A DNA stretch of 64,000 nt from Pseudomonadota bacterium (GTDB lineage: Bacteria; Desulfobacterota; Binatia; Binatales; Binataceae): assembly GCA_021323945.1 (NCBI GenBank), contig JAJPKA010000014.1, forward strand, positions 248,001 through 312,000, given 5' to 3'. The stretch's first letter is position 1. Every line of letters starts with the position of its first letter. This document shows positions 33,775-42,648 of the stretch, in pieces. The notes under the pieces were generated by a model that worked only from the letters and a program-made list of their open reading frames with translations, did no database searches and was not told the DNA's origin. The position numbers and the translations under genes are program-made.

Positions 33775-34270
33775 TTCAATTTTCCCGTCCGGGCTACTTT
33801 TGACCCGACCTCCTCGGTAACACTCTTGCAAGCACGAAATGAGCCGTACTGCTGATTCAATAAGTCCTGTTAATCGTTCTTTGGGCGAAAATCTTCACAG
33901 ATTGCTGCACTGTCTCCCGCTGTTGGGGTATCAGGCGCTCCGTAGCCGCATGGCACGCCCGCTTGGTGCTCGAGACAGATAGAAATTGACGCTGTCGGTT
34001 GCAATACGTCCTGTAAATTGTAAATGTTGCAACCAGCGGTCGGAAGCGTTGCTTGAGTGAGAGTTCGGAATTAAGTCTCGATTCCCGCATTTCAAGCACC
34101 CAGTTAGTGATGCAAGCAAATTGAGGGCTTAATGTAGCAAGACAGATGACTTCTTTAGGGTTATTTTAAAGAATTATTTTCGCTCGTGCCTACAGGCCTA
34201 AGCTTCCGAAAAAGTTTGACAAACAAAACGAGCTCCACTTTAAGGCGTTAAGTCCAAGCTGGCACAAATA
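33775..34270. promoter_or_regulatory. Divergent promoter region between acyltransferase and Wzy-like genes
   Basis: About 496 AT-rich bases with divergent genes on both sides and no recognisable ORF. It holds the putative promoter of the Wzy-like gene at 34216-34244 (listed separately). Short minus-strand ORFs (33857-34119) have no ribosome-binding site and no motifs. Confidence 0.45.
34216..34244 (+). promoter_or_regulatory. Putative sigma70-type promoter for the Wzy-like gene
   Basis: TTGACA is followed after exactly 17 bases by TTTAAG, four of six matches to the -10 consensus. It would start transcription near 34251, twenty bases before the Wzy-like TTG start. Confidence 0.45.
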
Positions 34271-35800
34271 TTGGTCCGTCGTAAGAACGTGTACGGTCGA
34301 CCAGGCAATCTTTTAGGCGCTATCGAATCGGTCGATGAGGACGGAACGGTACCACACTTGCCGCGAGTCCTGCTCTTCGCCGTTGCCGCGCTTGTCGCCC
34401 TAGTTATTTTGTGCGTCATCAATCGCCCAACCGGCCCGGTGACTCTCGCGATCCTGGGGGCTACGGCCATTATTCCCATATGGAAGTTGTGGTCCTTAGC
34501 GAAGCGTGATCTCCCCTGGCTGGCATTCGCCCTGATTTTGATTCAGCTCCTTGATGGATTGTTTTTTCTGACCGAGCAGGTGCGGCCGATAATCACCTAT
34601 GGACTTACATTCCTCTTCTGTCTACCGGCGCTTCCCACCCTGTGGGCGGCATGGAAAGCGCACAGCTCGACTTTTCGTCTGTACTTGCTGTTCTGCCTCT
34701 GGTGCCTGATTTCAGTCTTCTATTCGATCGCTCCCGAGTTTTCGCTTAGTCGACTGGTGCGAAATGTTTTCCTGTTTGCGGCGATAACCGCATGCTCAAT
34801 CGCGGCGCGCAAGCTCGGCGGGCCCAAGCCTATCATGCGTGCGTTGATGGCGGCTGCAATCGCGGTTACCGCAATCACGTGCGCCTCGATGCTCCTGCCG
34901 CACAGCCTGACGTGGTCGACCGGTGACGACGATGCGACCATCCAAAACATGGCAACGGTCGACAATGGCGATGCTTTGCCCAGATTTCGCGGTTTATTCG
35001 GCAATCCCAATGAAGTTGGCGAGCTCGCTGGTCTGACTGCTGGCTTAATTCTCTCCTATTTGGCATTTGCGGACAAAAAGCAGCGAATTGCTCTAATCCT
35101 GATAGCCCTCATCGCGGTAGCACTGGCTGTTATTGCCGATTCCCGCTCCGACTTGATCGGTCTGGCGATCGGCTCAACGCTCTACCTCTGCTGGAGATAC
35201 GGCCTTCGCGGCATTGTCCTTATAGGAGCTTTAGGTACAGTTGGCCTTTTGTCACTCAAACTATTGGGTGAGAGTGCGGCCTCCTATATCTGGCGTGGCG
35301 ATGTATGGAGTCTGACCGGCAGAACTGATATCTGGCAGTTCGCGCTTCGAGAAATTGCGGGCCGACCACTGACAGGCTATGGCTGGGCGGTAGGGGGCGC
35401 AATCTTTAGCAGCAAGTATTTTCCGATTTGGTTCGGACCCTGGGATCTGGGACCCCACAGCTCCATTCACAGCGGTTATTTGACTTGCATGGTTGGCGTC
35501 GGCGTGCCGGCGACTCTTTTTTGGCTCTTCATCATTTTGCGACCCTGGGTGGCTCTGTTTCGCCAAGCAGAAGATCCGTGGGCTCTCAAGCGCAGTTTTT
35601 TCTTCCTGGCGGTTCCAATGCTCATTATCAACTTGGATGAATCGATGATTACCGATTGCGCCGGTGCCGCCGGGTTTCTGTTTATGATGCTTTGGGCTTT
35701 GGCGGAACAGTACCGGCTGGTAGTGATTGCCAATGATCGATTGGCCCGCCAGCGAGCCCTCAAGAACTCACCACCTGCGGTCGCGGCCCTGGTCTCCTAG
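34271..35800 (+). CDS. Wzy/O-antigen ligase-like membrane protein
   Basis: A 509-residue polytopic membrane protein with about 11-12 helices. The central long periplasmic loop contains the Wzy_C/O-antigen-ligase pattern: RFRGLFGNPNEVGELAGLTAGLILSYLAF, then VIADSRSDLIGLAIGS and later GRPLTGYGWAVGG and GPHSSIHSGYLTCMVGVGVPATLFWL. The conserved H in the last motif is expected for this family. It would polymerise the flipped repeat units, or ligate glycan to an acceptor. The start is uncertain: TTG at 34271 fits the promoter but lacks a ribosome-binding site; GTG at 34289 is an alternative. It converges on the first transglycosylase-like gene with 31 bases between stops. Confidence 0.88.
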   Translation: MVRRKNVYGRPGNLLGAIESVDEDGTVPHLPRVLLFAVAALVALVILCVINRPTGPVTLAILGATAIIPIWKLWSLAKRDLPWLAFALILIQLLDGLFFLTEQVRPIITYGLTFLFCLPALPTLWAAWKAHSSTFRLYLLFCLWCLISVFYSIAPEFSLSRLVRNVFLFAAITACSIAARKLGGPKPIMRALMAAAIAVTAITCASMLLPHSLTWSTGDDDATIQNMATVDNGDALPRFRGLFGNPNEVGELAGLTAGLILSYLAFADKKQRIALILIALIAVALAVIADSRSDLIGLAIGSTLYLCWRYGLRGIVLIGALGTVGLLSLKLLGESAASYIWRGDVWSLTGRTDIWQFALREIAGRPLTGYGWAVGGAIFSSKYFPIWFGPWDLGPHSSIHSGYLTCMVGVGVPATLFWLFIILRPWVALFRQAEDPWALKRSFFFLAVPMLIINLDESMITDCAGAAGFLFMMLWALAEQYRLVVIANDRLARQRALKNSPPAVAALVS

Positions 35801-35831
35801 AGTAGCGTTGCAGTTGACCTGGTTGGATCGC

Positions 35832-36821
35832 TCAGTAGGGCACCGCTATTCCGTCGAATTCACGACTGACCCACAGACGGTTCGTCAAGGTGTCAATAAA
35901 CGCAGCCGTGTAGGGGCCGGCCGAATTTGTATGGCCCGAATACCACGACTGAAGCGCAATTCCGATATCACCGCCTGGCGCCATGTCCGAGGATAGTCCG
36001 TGAAAGATAGAGTAGATACGCCCCGCAAAAAAATCGGCATTAAAGCAGCTGTTCTCGCGGGCCAGCATCGCGCCCAATCCACCGAAGCCAGGGTACCCGT
36101 GATGTGGGCGGTCACGGTCGGGAACTTGCATTAATCCGCTCGACCGGCCGTTGTCGCCGATACCCGTCTGATCCCAATGGCTTTCATTTTCAGCTTCGGC
36201 GTACATGAGTAGAGGATTGATGCCCCATTTGTTTGCCGCCCACTGCAGAACCTCTGCAGTAGTCGGGTGCGCCAAGGGACAGGCACCATCGATGCGGTCG
36301 GCTACTGGCTGCCAACTCCGCCCCCAGCCGCTCACATAATCGGCATAGAAGCTCCGTAACTGACGGAGATAGTCTTCCGGGTTGGTAGAGGCGATATAAT
36401 TGAAGTAGTTGTTGGCAGCGGCTATCGCCGGGCCGCTTGGGCCTAGCTCGGGTTTGGATTTCTGAGTCGGTTTTATGAAGGAGACGGCTTGAAGATCATC
36501 GAGCAACGGTCCGCCAATTAGTGGGTAACCTGCCAAGCTTCCACCAGGTGCGTCGTAATGGCCGAAATGAGCCGGATTGGTATCCGCCCAAGGAATGCCC
36601 GCAGCTGAACCTGTCAGCTCGGGTATCGTTGCCCCTCGCTGGACCGCGACCAATCGAACCGCTTCTGGGTCCACTCGAGCCCAACCGATGGCCGCATTTA
36701 AACTGGTCAGCTGTGAGAGCAAACGGTGTCTGAGTCTGACTACTGATTCATTATCGCGGAATTTAAGAAGCCCGAAAGCGATAAGAGCAAAAGCCAATAC
36801 AGAGATTATTATCCATCGCAT
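35832..36821 (-). CDS. Membrane-anchored lytic-transglycosylase-like paralogue A (no Ig domain)
   Basis: About 329 residues from the ATG at 36821, which opens directly on a membrane helix (residues 2-19); the frame extends to 36938 but the extra 39 residues look non-coding. The conserved module (residues 63-329) begins ATIPELTGSAAGIPWADTNP. It contains VLQWAANKWGINPLLMYAEAENESHWDQTG, with E213 placed like the catalytic glutamate of SLT/goose-type lysozymes, and SSGLMQVPDRDRPHHGYPGFGG. Two cysteines (DGACP, ENSCFNAD) are shared with the paralogues and may form a disulfide. Related to the next two genes. It likely cleaves peptidoglycan or the exopolymer near the membrane; the fold is inferred from motif pattern only. 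Confidence 0.75.
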   Translation of the reverse strand: MRWIIISVLAFALIAFGLLKFRDNESVVRLRHRLLSQLTSLNAAIGWARVDPEAVRLVAVQRGATIPELTGSAAGIPWADTNPAHFGHYDAPGGSLAGYPLIGGPLLDDLQAVSFIKPTQKSKPELGPSGPAIAAANNYFNYIASTNPEDYLRQLRSFYADYVSGWGRSWQPVADRIDGACPLAHPTTAEVLQWAANKWGINPLLMYAEAENESHWDQTGIGDNGRSSGLMQVPDRDRPHHGYPGFGGLGAMLARENSCFNADFFAGRIYSIFHGLSSDMAPGGDIGIALQSWYSGHTNSAGPYTAAFIDTLTNRLWVSREFDGIAVPY

Positions 36822-36968
36822 AAAGCATACAGAACCGAGAGATTCGAGCGCATGCCACTCCTTCGTGTTGCAAGTTAGTCTAGCCTGGGAAGAAGGCACG
36901 AACCATCCCACGAACCTGGCGACGGCCTGAGCGCGCACTCTTCGCTCACGCCACCTATTACCTTAATG

Positions 36969-38399
36969 TTAATACGGGACGAAAGCACCGCCGAAGGCGC
37001 GGGTCTTCCAAGTTTGGTTGCTGAGGGCGTAAGTCCATGCGCTGACATATAGGGGTGAATTGTCATCCCAAGACCCAACCGCCGCGAGAATATTTCCATC
37101 TCCCCAGCTGGTTTTGCCCAGTCCATGGAAGACTAAGTATATCCAGGCAGCATAGAAGTCCGCATTGAAGCAGGTATTCTCGCGCGCCAGCATCGAACCA
37201 GCGCCAGAGAAGCCAGGGAAAGCATGATACGGACGCGTATTCCGGTCAGCAACCTGCAGCACGCCGCTCGAACCGCCGTTATCCCCGAGGGCGGTTTGAT
37301 CCCAATGGCTTTCGATTGTGGCAGTAGCATAGAGTAACAGTGGATTAATACCCCATTTATTCGCTGCCCACTGGAGAACTTCGGCCGTAGTTGGACTCGC
37401 CATCGGACAGGCGCCATCGACTCGATCGATTATGGATTTCCACCTTGTCCAGGTATAGGCCGCATAAAAGCCGTCGCTAGATTGAAGCTGATACAGATAG
37501 TTAGTCGGATCATGCGATGCGATGTAATTGAAATAGTTATTTGCGGCTTGATTGGCCGCACCATTGATTCCAGTCTCGATCTGCGATTGCTGCGTTGGCA
37601 CCACAAAGGATGCCGCCTCAGAGTCGTCGAGAAGTGGCCCACCAATTAATGCATATCCATTTACGGCACCGCCGGTTGCGTCATATTGGCCATAATGAGC
37701 CGGATTAGTATCGGCGCCCGGAATACTTGCTGCTGAACCCGTTAAACCGGGGATTGTTGCGCCTGGCGTGACAGACGAGCTCGTGGCTGCGTTGGCAACC
37801 GTAACCGTGGCTGACGCGCTGCCGAGCAGCACATGTGACGGTGAGAAGGCGCTGGCCGAAACTACATGACTGCCGTTGGGGTACTGAGTCGTGTCCCACT
37901 GCCATGTCGATGGTGGCGTTGCAGCCTTAAAAATGCCGTCAACGTAGAAGTCCGACCAGGACACATTAGTTTGCGTAGCAATCGCAACATTGACAACTCC
38001 CGATACTGCGGTGCCATTCTGGGGCGTAACCAGGGTTATCTCGGGGCCATTGTCAACGTTAACCGTTAGAGCGGAAGAGCCAAGTACAGTCTTGTTTCGG
38101 CCGAATGCGGTAACTGAGATCGTATGGCTACCGTTTTTCACACTGCTTGAATTCCAGTCGATAATGTATGGCGGGGACGAAGCGAGAAATACTCCGTCAA
38201 TATAAAAGTCAACCCACACCACTCCTGGCCCGACAGCGCACGCTATTGGTGTGGGGCCCGAAACCGTGCTGCCATTGACCGGTGAAGTCAGGTTGACGGC
38301 AATCGAAGCCGGCGCTCGAGTCGCAGTACAAGTTATTAGTACTAACGCGCTGCCCAAGCATAAGACCGATCGTTGCCAGCGAAGTACTCCATTGTTCAT
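36969..38399 (-). CDS. Secreted lytic-transglycosylase-like paralogue B (two Ig-like domains)
   Basis: About 476 residues from the ATG at 38399, which has AGGGGGGAAGG upstream; an ATG 14 codons earlier is less likely. A signal peptide (residues 8-31) is followed by two Ig-like/Big-type repeats at about 33-116 and 118-202. Each has VWVDFYIDG or SWSDFYVDG and KNGSHTISVTAF or PNGSHVVSASAF. Then comes the catalytic-like module (about 213-476), starting GATIPGLTGSAASIPGADTNPAH, with E363 in YATATIESHWDQTALGD and SSGVLQVADRNTRPYHAFPGF. Length difference from the paralogues comes only from the N-terminal domains. The Ig-like domains may bind polysaccharide or extend the enzyme from the surface. Confidence 0.8.
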   Translation of the reverse strand: MNNGVLRWQRSVLCLGSALVLITCTATRAPASIAVNLTSPVNGSTVSGPTPIACAVGPGVVWVDFYIDGVFLASSPPYIIDWNSSSVKNGSHTISVTAFGRNKTVLGSSALTVNVDNGPEITLVTPQNGTAVSGVVNVAIATQTNVSWSDFYVDGIFKAATPPSTWQWDTTQYPNGSHVVSASAFSPSHVLLGSASATVTVANAATSSSVTPGATIPGLTGSAASIPGADTNPAHYGQYDATGGAVNGYALIGGPLLDDSEAASFVVPTQQSQIETGINGAANQAANNYFNYIASHDPTNYLYQLQSSDGFYAAYTWTRWKSIIDRVDGACPMASPTTAEVLQWAANKWGINPLLLYATATIESHWDQTALGDNGGSSGVLQVADRNTRPYHAFPGFSGAGSMLARENTCFNADFYAAWIYLVFHGLGKTSWGDGNILAAVGSWDDNSPLYVSAWTYALSNQTWKTRAFGGAFVPY

Positions 38400-38956
38400 G
38401 CACCTTCCCCCCTCAACTCGTGTGATATCGCAAGAGCGCAAATCCGTCTCCCACAGGCAGAGAAAGACCCAGGACCCGTAGGTTCGAGTGTCAGGAATCG
38501 GGAGAGGCAGGTACGGTGAGGTACTAAGCAGGAAAGAATCAGAAATGCAGCGCGGTCCCCCTAGCCTGTCGGAACCGAGCGCAAGAACTGCGCCAGCGAT
38601 CGTGGCGAGGAAGATGGGGGTATATGCGAACTAATGCGAGAAAAGATTGTTCGCGTTGTGAATTAAAACCTGGCGGACGTCGCGAAATGTTGCGACCCTA
38701 GATTAGGGATGTTTCATTCAAGGACGCTGTCCGAGAACTCGCTTCGCCGGCGCGCTGGAACCCTTCGAGAATCCCTACAGGCGATCAGCGACTCAGGGTT
38801 GGGCTCAGACGGGTTTGGCAACCCCTTTGGACGCCGCAGTCATCATAGCTGAGGGTTTTCGAAAATTCTCCTGCACGAGATGAAACTAACCAGCTGCCTT
38901 AAGTATTGCCACACGCACGGTTTGCAGCCGTGCGTGTGGCAGCTTCCGACTCTGTC
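38400..38956. other. Intergenic region between paralogues B and C
   Basis: About 557 bases, minus-strand leader of paralogue B and downstream region of paralogue C. It contains the perfect hairpin at 38907-38941 (listed separately). No convincing ORF; a 13-codon frame and similar fragments were dismissed. It presumably holds a promoter for paralogue B. Confidence 0.4.
38907..38941 (-). terminator. Perfect hairpin, probable terminator of paralogue C
   Basis: TGCCACACGCACGG pairs exactly with CCGTGCGTGTGGCA (14 base pairs, seven-base loop) just 15 bases past the stop of paralogue C. On the minus strand the sequence that follows is not a T run, so it may be a Rho-independent terminator of weak type or an RNA-stabilising stem. 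Confidence 0.6.
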
Positions 38957-40162
38957 TTAATAGGGGACGAATGCACCGCCAAACGCCCGTGTTTCCCAGG
39001 ACTGGTTCAGCAAGGCGCTATTGAAGGCCGGCACGTAAATAGAGACACCCGGATCCCAAAGCTGAACTGAGCCGAGAATGTTATTTTGGCCCGCTCCTCC
39101 GCCGATGAGCCCATGGAAAGCGGAATAGATGAAAGCGGCGTAGAAATCCGCGTTGAAACACGAACTTTCGCGCGCCAACATTGAACCCCCTCCAGAAAAC
39201 CCGGGGTATGCGTGGTTCGGGGAAACCGAAGTATCGCGATCAGCAATCTGAAATAAACCGGCCGAGCCCCCATAGTCACCAACGCCGGTCTGATCCCAGT
39301 GACTCTCAATCGTCGCGTCGGCATACAGCAACAACGGATTGATCCCCCATTTGTTTGCGGCCCACTGGAGTACCTCTGCAGTGGTGGGATTGGCAATTGG
39401 GCAGGCACCGTCTACCCGATAAACCTCGGCCTTCCAGCTCGCCCCCCAACCATAGTTATAGGCACTGTGAAATGCCTGGAGTTGGTACAAGTAGTTACTC
39501 GGATTGGTCGATGCAATATAGTTAAAATAGTTGTTAGCCACCGCATTAGCGTAGCCTGTACCAGCGCTATTCAATTCGATGTTGGACTTTTGCGTCTTTT
39601 TTACAAAGGAGGCTGCCTGCCAATCACTCAGTAGCGGTCCTCCGATCAGCGAATAGCCATCTGCGCTGCCGCCCGATGCCCAGTAGTGTCCGTAGTCGGC
39701 TGGGTTAGTGTCTGCACCGGGAATCGTAGAGCCCGAACCAGTTAGACCCGAGATTGTCGCGCCCGGCGTGACTTGCCAGGACGAAGAGCTGGATGAAGAG
39801 CTATTGGAGTTGTTACTGACGTAGACGGTCACTGAAGAGGAGCCAAGAACGGCATGATTAGCAGCAAAAGCAGTTACCGAAATCGTATGAGTACCGTTCT
39901 TCACGTTTTGGGAATTCCAGTCGATGATGTATGGAGGCGAGCAGGTTAGATAAATACCATCGATATAGAAATCTACCCATACCACGCCCGAGCTAATCGC
40001 CGCGGCGACTGTCACATTGCCGGAAACTGTCGCACCGTTTGCTGGCGAAGTCAGATTGACTGCGGTCGAACTGTACGAAGAGTCCGGCTTGAAAAAGAGC
40101 ATTGTGAGAGTTAAATAAATTACGTAGGCACACGAATACCGTCGGAAAAAACGCGCTTTCAT
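38957..40162 (-). CDS. Secreted lytic-transglycosylase-like paralogue C (one Ig-like domain)
   Basis: A 401-residue protein with an N-terminal hydrophobic segment (about 10-30, AYVIYLTLTMLFF) and one Ig-like domain (about 34-116, VWVDFYIDGIYLTCSPPYIIDWN). A serine-rich linker follows (118-129). The catalytic-like module spans about 131-401: GATISGLTGSGSTIPGADTNPADYGHYWASGG, E286 in YADATIESHWDQTGVGD, and SAGLFQIADRDTSVSPNHAYPGFSG. GGGGGAAAA lies before the ATG. Shared residues with paralogues A and B cover nearly the whole module, so these genes arose by duplication. A probable terminator follows the stop. Confidence 0.8.
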   Translation of the reverse strand: MKARFFRRYSCAYVIYLTLTMLFFKPDSSYSSTAVNLTSPANGATVSGNVTVAAAISSGVVWVDFYIDGIYLTCSPPYIIDWNSQNVKNGTHTISVTAFAANHAVLGSSSVTVYVSNNSNSSSSSSSSWQVTPGATISGLTGSGSTIPGADTNPADYGHYWASGGSADGYSLIGGPLLSDWQAASFVKKTQKSNIELNSAGTGYANAVANNYFNYIASTNPSNYLYQLQAFHSAYNYGWGASWKAEVYRVDGACPIANPTTAEVLQWAANKWGINPLLLYADATIESHWDQTGVGDYGGSAGLFQIADRDTSVSPNHAYPGFSGGGSMLARESSCFNADFYAAFIYSAFHGLIGGGAGQNNILGSVQLWDPGVSIYVPAFNSALLNQSWETRAFGGAFVPY

Positions 40163-41181
40163 TTTTCCCCCGAATTTGAATCTCCGAGCGCGATGGCGCC
40201 CGCCGAGTCAGTGTGGAAACCGAGCGCAGATCTGGAATGCTTAAGGCGCGGTGACTGAAGGACTGCAGGTAACTGGCGAGGCGGCACGCCGAGTCTTGAA
40301 AGACAGGCGCGCCAGCCCAGATCTCGCCGCTAGGCCAATACTGGTTCGCTAGAAGCGAAGGCCATTTACCTTCGTTTCATTCGATCCAAGTCGACCAAAT
40401 CGGCAAAGCTCGATCCGAATCCACTTGTACGCTTTAGTTGTCTAGCGTCGCTGGAAGTGATGAGAGTGGTGAGCCGCGACCACCGAACGTATGAATGACG
40501 CCCGGCTGATTGGTCCGGAACCTGATGTGCGCGGATTGAATCTGCTGGTAGCGTTGTTTTTCTACCGACATGACTCCCCCCACACCCCCCGTGATGGTAC
40601 TGCCGACCCGAACTCCGAATCAGAGCGTGGTGATGTGAGTTGGCGGCATGCGCCAGTTTTTACCGTCTGACGTTACTGCGATCAAGCCCCCAGCTAGACA
40701 AATTTCCGAGATTCAATGAGATCTCGTTTCGTTTTGTCCACAATCTGATCCTGGCCGACGATTTGGCTGCTGACTACCTAGCCTAAGGCTAGGGCGCGGG
40801 CCTTTTATCCGTCAGATCAATCGCGCTAACTCTTTGTCTTCGATTGATAGCTGTCAGTGTTTTATCTTGTTCTGATCAAACGTCGCAACATCAGCGCCCA
40901 TGCGGGTTTGGAGCGGAATGTGAACGTTTATGGGACCGTCGATGTTCCCGAGCGCGTATGGTAAAGGTCCAAGGCGGTGGGCAAAGAATTGACTGGTGCG
41001 ACGAAGCGACCAACGACGCAGACCGGTGAAAGAGCCAAGCGTGCAGAGAGAGTATCAATAATCGAACCCAGGACTGCGAGTAGAGCCCAGAGCGCTGAGC
41101 GTCTTTGACGTACGAACCTGTGTCGTGTACCTCCGTGAGCCGCTGACTCAGTTATTGGCGTCACCTGATACAATTTTTTCT
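40163..41181. other. Large intergenic region with one possible small gene
   Basis: About 1 kb, the leader of paralogue C and of proS. A 45-codon minus-strand frame at 40434-40571 has a good ribosome-binding site (listed separately). CCTAGCC-TAA-GGCTAGG at 40777-40793 is a seven-base-pair hairpin of unknown role. Otherwise no gene is seen. Confidence 0.4.
40434..40571 (-). CDS. Possible small protein, 45 residues
   Basis: ATG with GGGGGGAG three bases upstream opens 45 codons ending in TAA. The product starts MSVEKQRYQQIQSAH and contains VIHTFGGRGSP; it is polar, has no membrane segment and matches no family. Similar G-rich ribosome-binding sites precede paralogues B and C on the same strand, so it may be a small gene in the same transcription unit as paralogue C. 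It is short enough to be chance. Confidence 0.35.
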   Translation of the reverse strand: MSVEKQRYQQIQSAHIRFRTNQPGVIHTFGGRGSPLSSLPATLDN

Positions 41182-42648
41182 ATGGCCGATAAGATGGACG
41201 AGAAGAAAGTTACACCGCGCAGCCAGGATTTCGCCGCATGGTATAATGATTTGATCATCCGCGCCGAGCTCGCCGACTATTCGCCGGTTCGTGGGTGTAT
41301 TGTTTTCCGGCCGGACGGCTTCGCCATTTGGGAGAACTTGCGCGATGAGCTCGATCGGCGCATCAGGCAGACCGGTGCCCGTAACGCCTACTTTCCGCTC
41401 TTCATTCCACAAAGCTTTCTAAAAAAAGAAGCGGAACATGTGGAGGGTTTCGCACCGGAAGTGGCCGTCGTGACGCATGGCGGCGGCAAACAATTGGAGG
41501 AACCTCTGATCGTTCGGCCAACTTCGGAGACCATCATCAATCACATGTTTGCCCAATGGATTCATTCGTACCGCGACCTGCCCTTGATGATCAATCAGTG
41601 GTGCAACGTCGTACGGTGGGAAATGCGCACTCGCCCGTTTCTGCGCACGGCGGAATTCCTGTGGCAGGAAGGTCATACCGCTCACGCAACACGCCAAGAG
41701 GCTGAACACGAAACGCTGCTGATGCTCGAGGTGTATCGCTCCTTCGTCGAGGATTTTCTCGCCATTCCACTGATCGCAGGGCGCAAGAGCGCGGCCGAGC
41801 GCTTTCCCGGTGCCGAGCAAACTTACACCATCGAGTCCCTGATGCCTGACGGCCGGGCGCTTCAATGTGGCACGTCTCATTACCTGGGCCAGAACTTCGC
41901 CAAAGCTTTCGATATCCGCTTCCTGGACGAAAACAATGAGCTCCAGCATCCACATCAGACCAGCTGGGGAGTCTCTACCAGGTTGCTCGGCGCCATAGTC
42001 ATGAGCCACGGCGACGACCAGGGTTTGCGCCTGCCACCATCGGTAGCTTCGACTCAGGTGGTCATTGTGCCTATCTGGCGTAAGGCGGGTGAGACTGCAA
42101 AGGTGCTCTCCGTCGCCCGCGATCTCGCCGGGAAGCTGACCGATGCGGGACTCCGGGTGAAAAACGACGAACGTGAAGGAGTCACTCCTGGCTTCAAATT
42201 CAACGATTGGGAAATGCGGGGTGTGCCGCTTCGACTCGAGATTGGACCACGGGATGTGGCCGCGGGTGAGGTCGTGGCCGCTCGGCGCGACATCCCGGGA
42301 CCCCCGGGTAAGTCGAAAGTGCAATTAGCGGAGATAGTCACCAGCGTAAGAGCGATGCTGGGCCAAATCCAGGCCAATCTTTATCGCCAGGCTAAGGCGC
42401 AAGTCGACTCCAATACCCGTCAGTTCGACGATTACGCCCAGCTACGTGCTCAAATGGAGGACGAGGGGGGAGGCGGTTTCGCCGAGCTTTACTGGTGTGG
42501 AAACGCGCGATGCGAAACCAGGATCCGTGAAGAGACCCGCGCAACCTGCCGCGCTATTCCGCTGAACCAGTCGCCCGACCAAAATGGTCGCTGCATCGTG
42601 TGCCGAGAACCGGCAGCCGAGCGCGCTTTCTTCGCCAAGGCGTATTAG
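41182..42648 (+). CDS. proS: Proline--tRNA ligase (short, archaeal/eukaryote-like type)
   Basis: About 488 residues from the ATG at 41182; the frame opens at a GTG 19 codons earlier. A class II aminoacyl-tRNA synthetase that charges proline. VRGCIVFRPDGFAIWENLRDELDRRI and the motif 2 region (FLRTAEFLWQEGHTAH, RWEMRTRPFL) are clear, as are RPTSETII and the motif 3 area (GTSHYLGQNFAKAFDI, HQTSWGVSTRLLGAIVMSHGDDQGL). The C-terminus has a cysteine-rich zinc-binding-type end (C at NARCETRIREETRATCRA and RCIVCREP). There is no internal editing domain, unlike the long bacterial ProS, which fits the shorter type found in archaea, eukaryotes and some bacteria. It converges with the NUDIX gene, overlapping it by four bases at the stops. 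Confidence 0.95.
   Translation: MADKMDEKKVTPRSQDFAAWYNDLIIRAELADYSPVRGCIVFRPDGFAIWENLRDELDRRIRQTGARNAYFPLFIPQSFLKKEAEHVEGFAPEVAVVTHGGGKQLEEPLIVRPTSETIINHMFAQWIHSYRDLPLMINQWCNVVRWEMRTRPFLRTAEFLWQEGHTAHATRQEAEHETLLMLEVYRSFVEDFLAIPLIAGRKSAAERFPGAEQTYTIESLMPDGRALQCGTSHYLGQNFAKAFDIRFLDENNELQHPHQTSWGVSTRLLGAIVMSHGDDQGLRLPPSVASTQVVIVPIWRKAGETAKVLSVARDLAGKLTDAGLRVKNDEREGVTPGFKFNDWEMRGVPLRLEIGPRDVAAGEVVAARRDIPGPPGKSKVQLAEIVTSVRAMLGQIQANLYRQAKAQVDSNTRQFDDYAQLRAQMEDEGGGGFAELYWCGNARCETRIREETRATCRAIPLNQSPDQNGRCIVCREPAAERAFFAKAY

Noticed and set aside
40777-40793. CCTAGCC-TAA-GGCTAGG inverted repeat
   Set aside because: Seven-base-pair stem alone, without a T run or a second copy seen, so no function can be claimed.
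41419-42324. 301-codon minus-strand open frame
   Set aside because: Antisense shadow of prolyl-tRNA synthetase; its translation shows no family signature.
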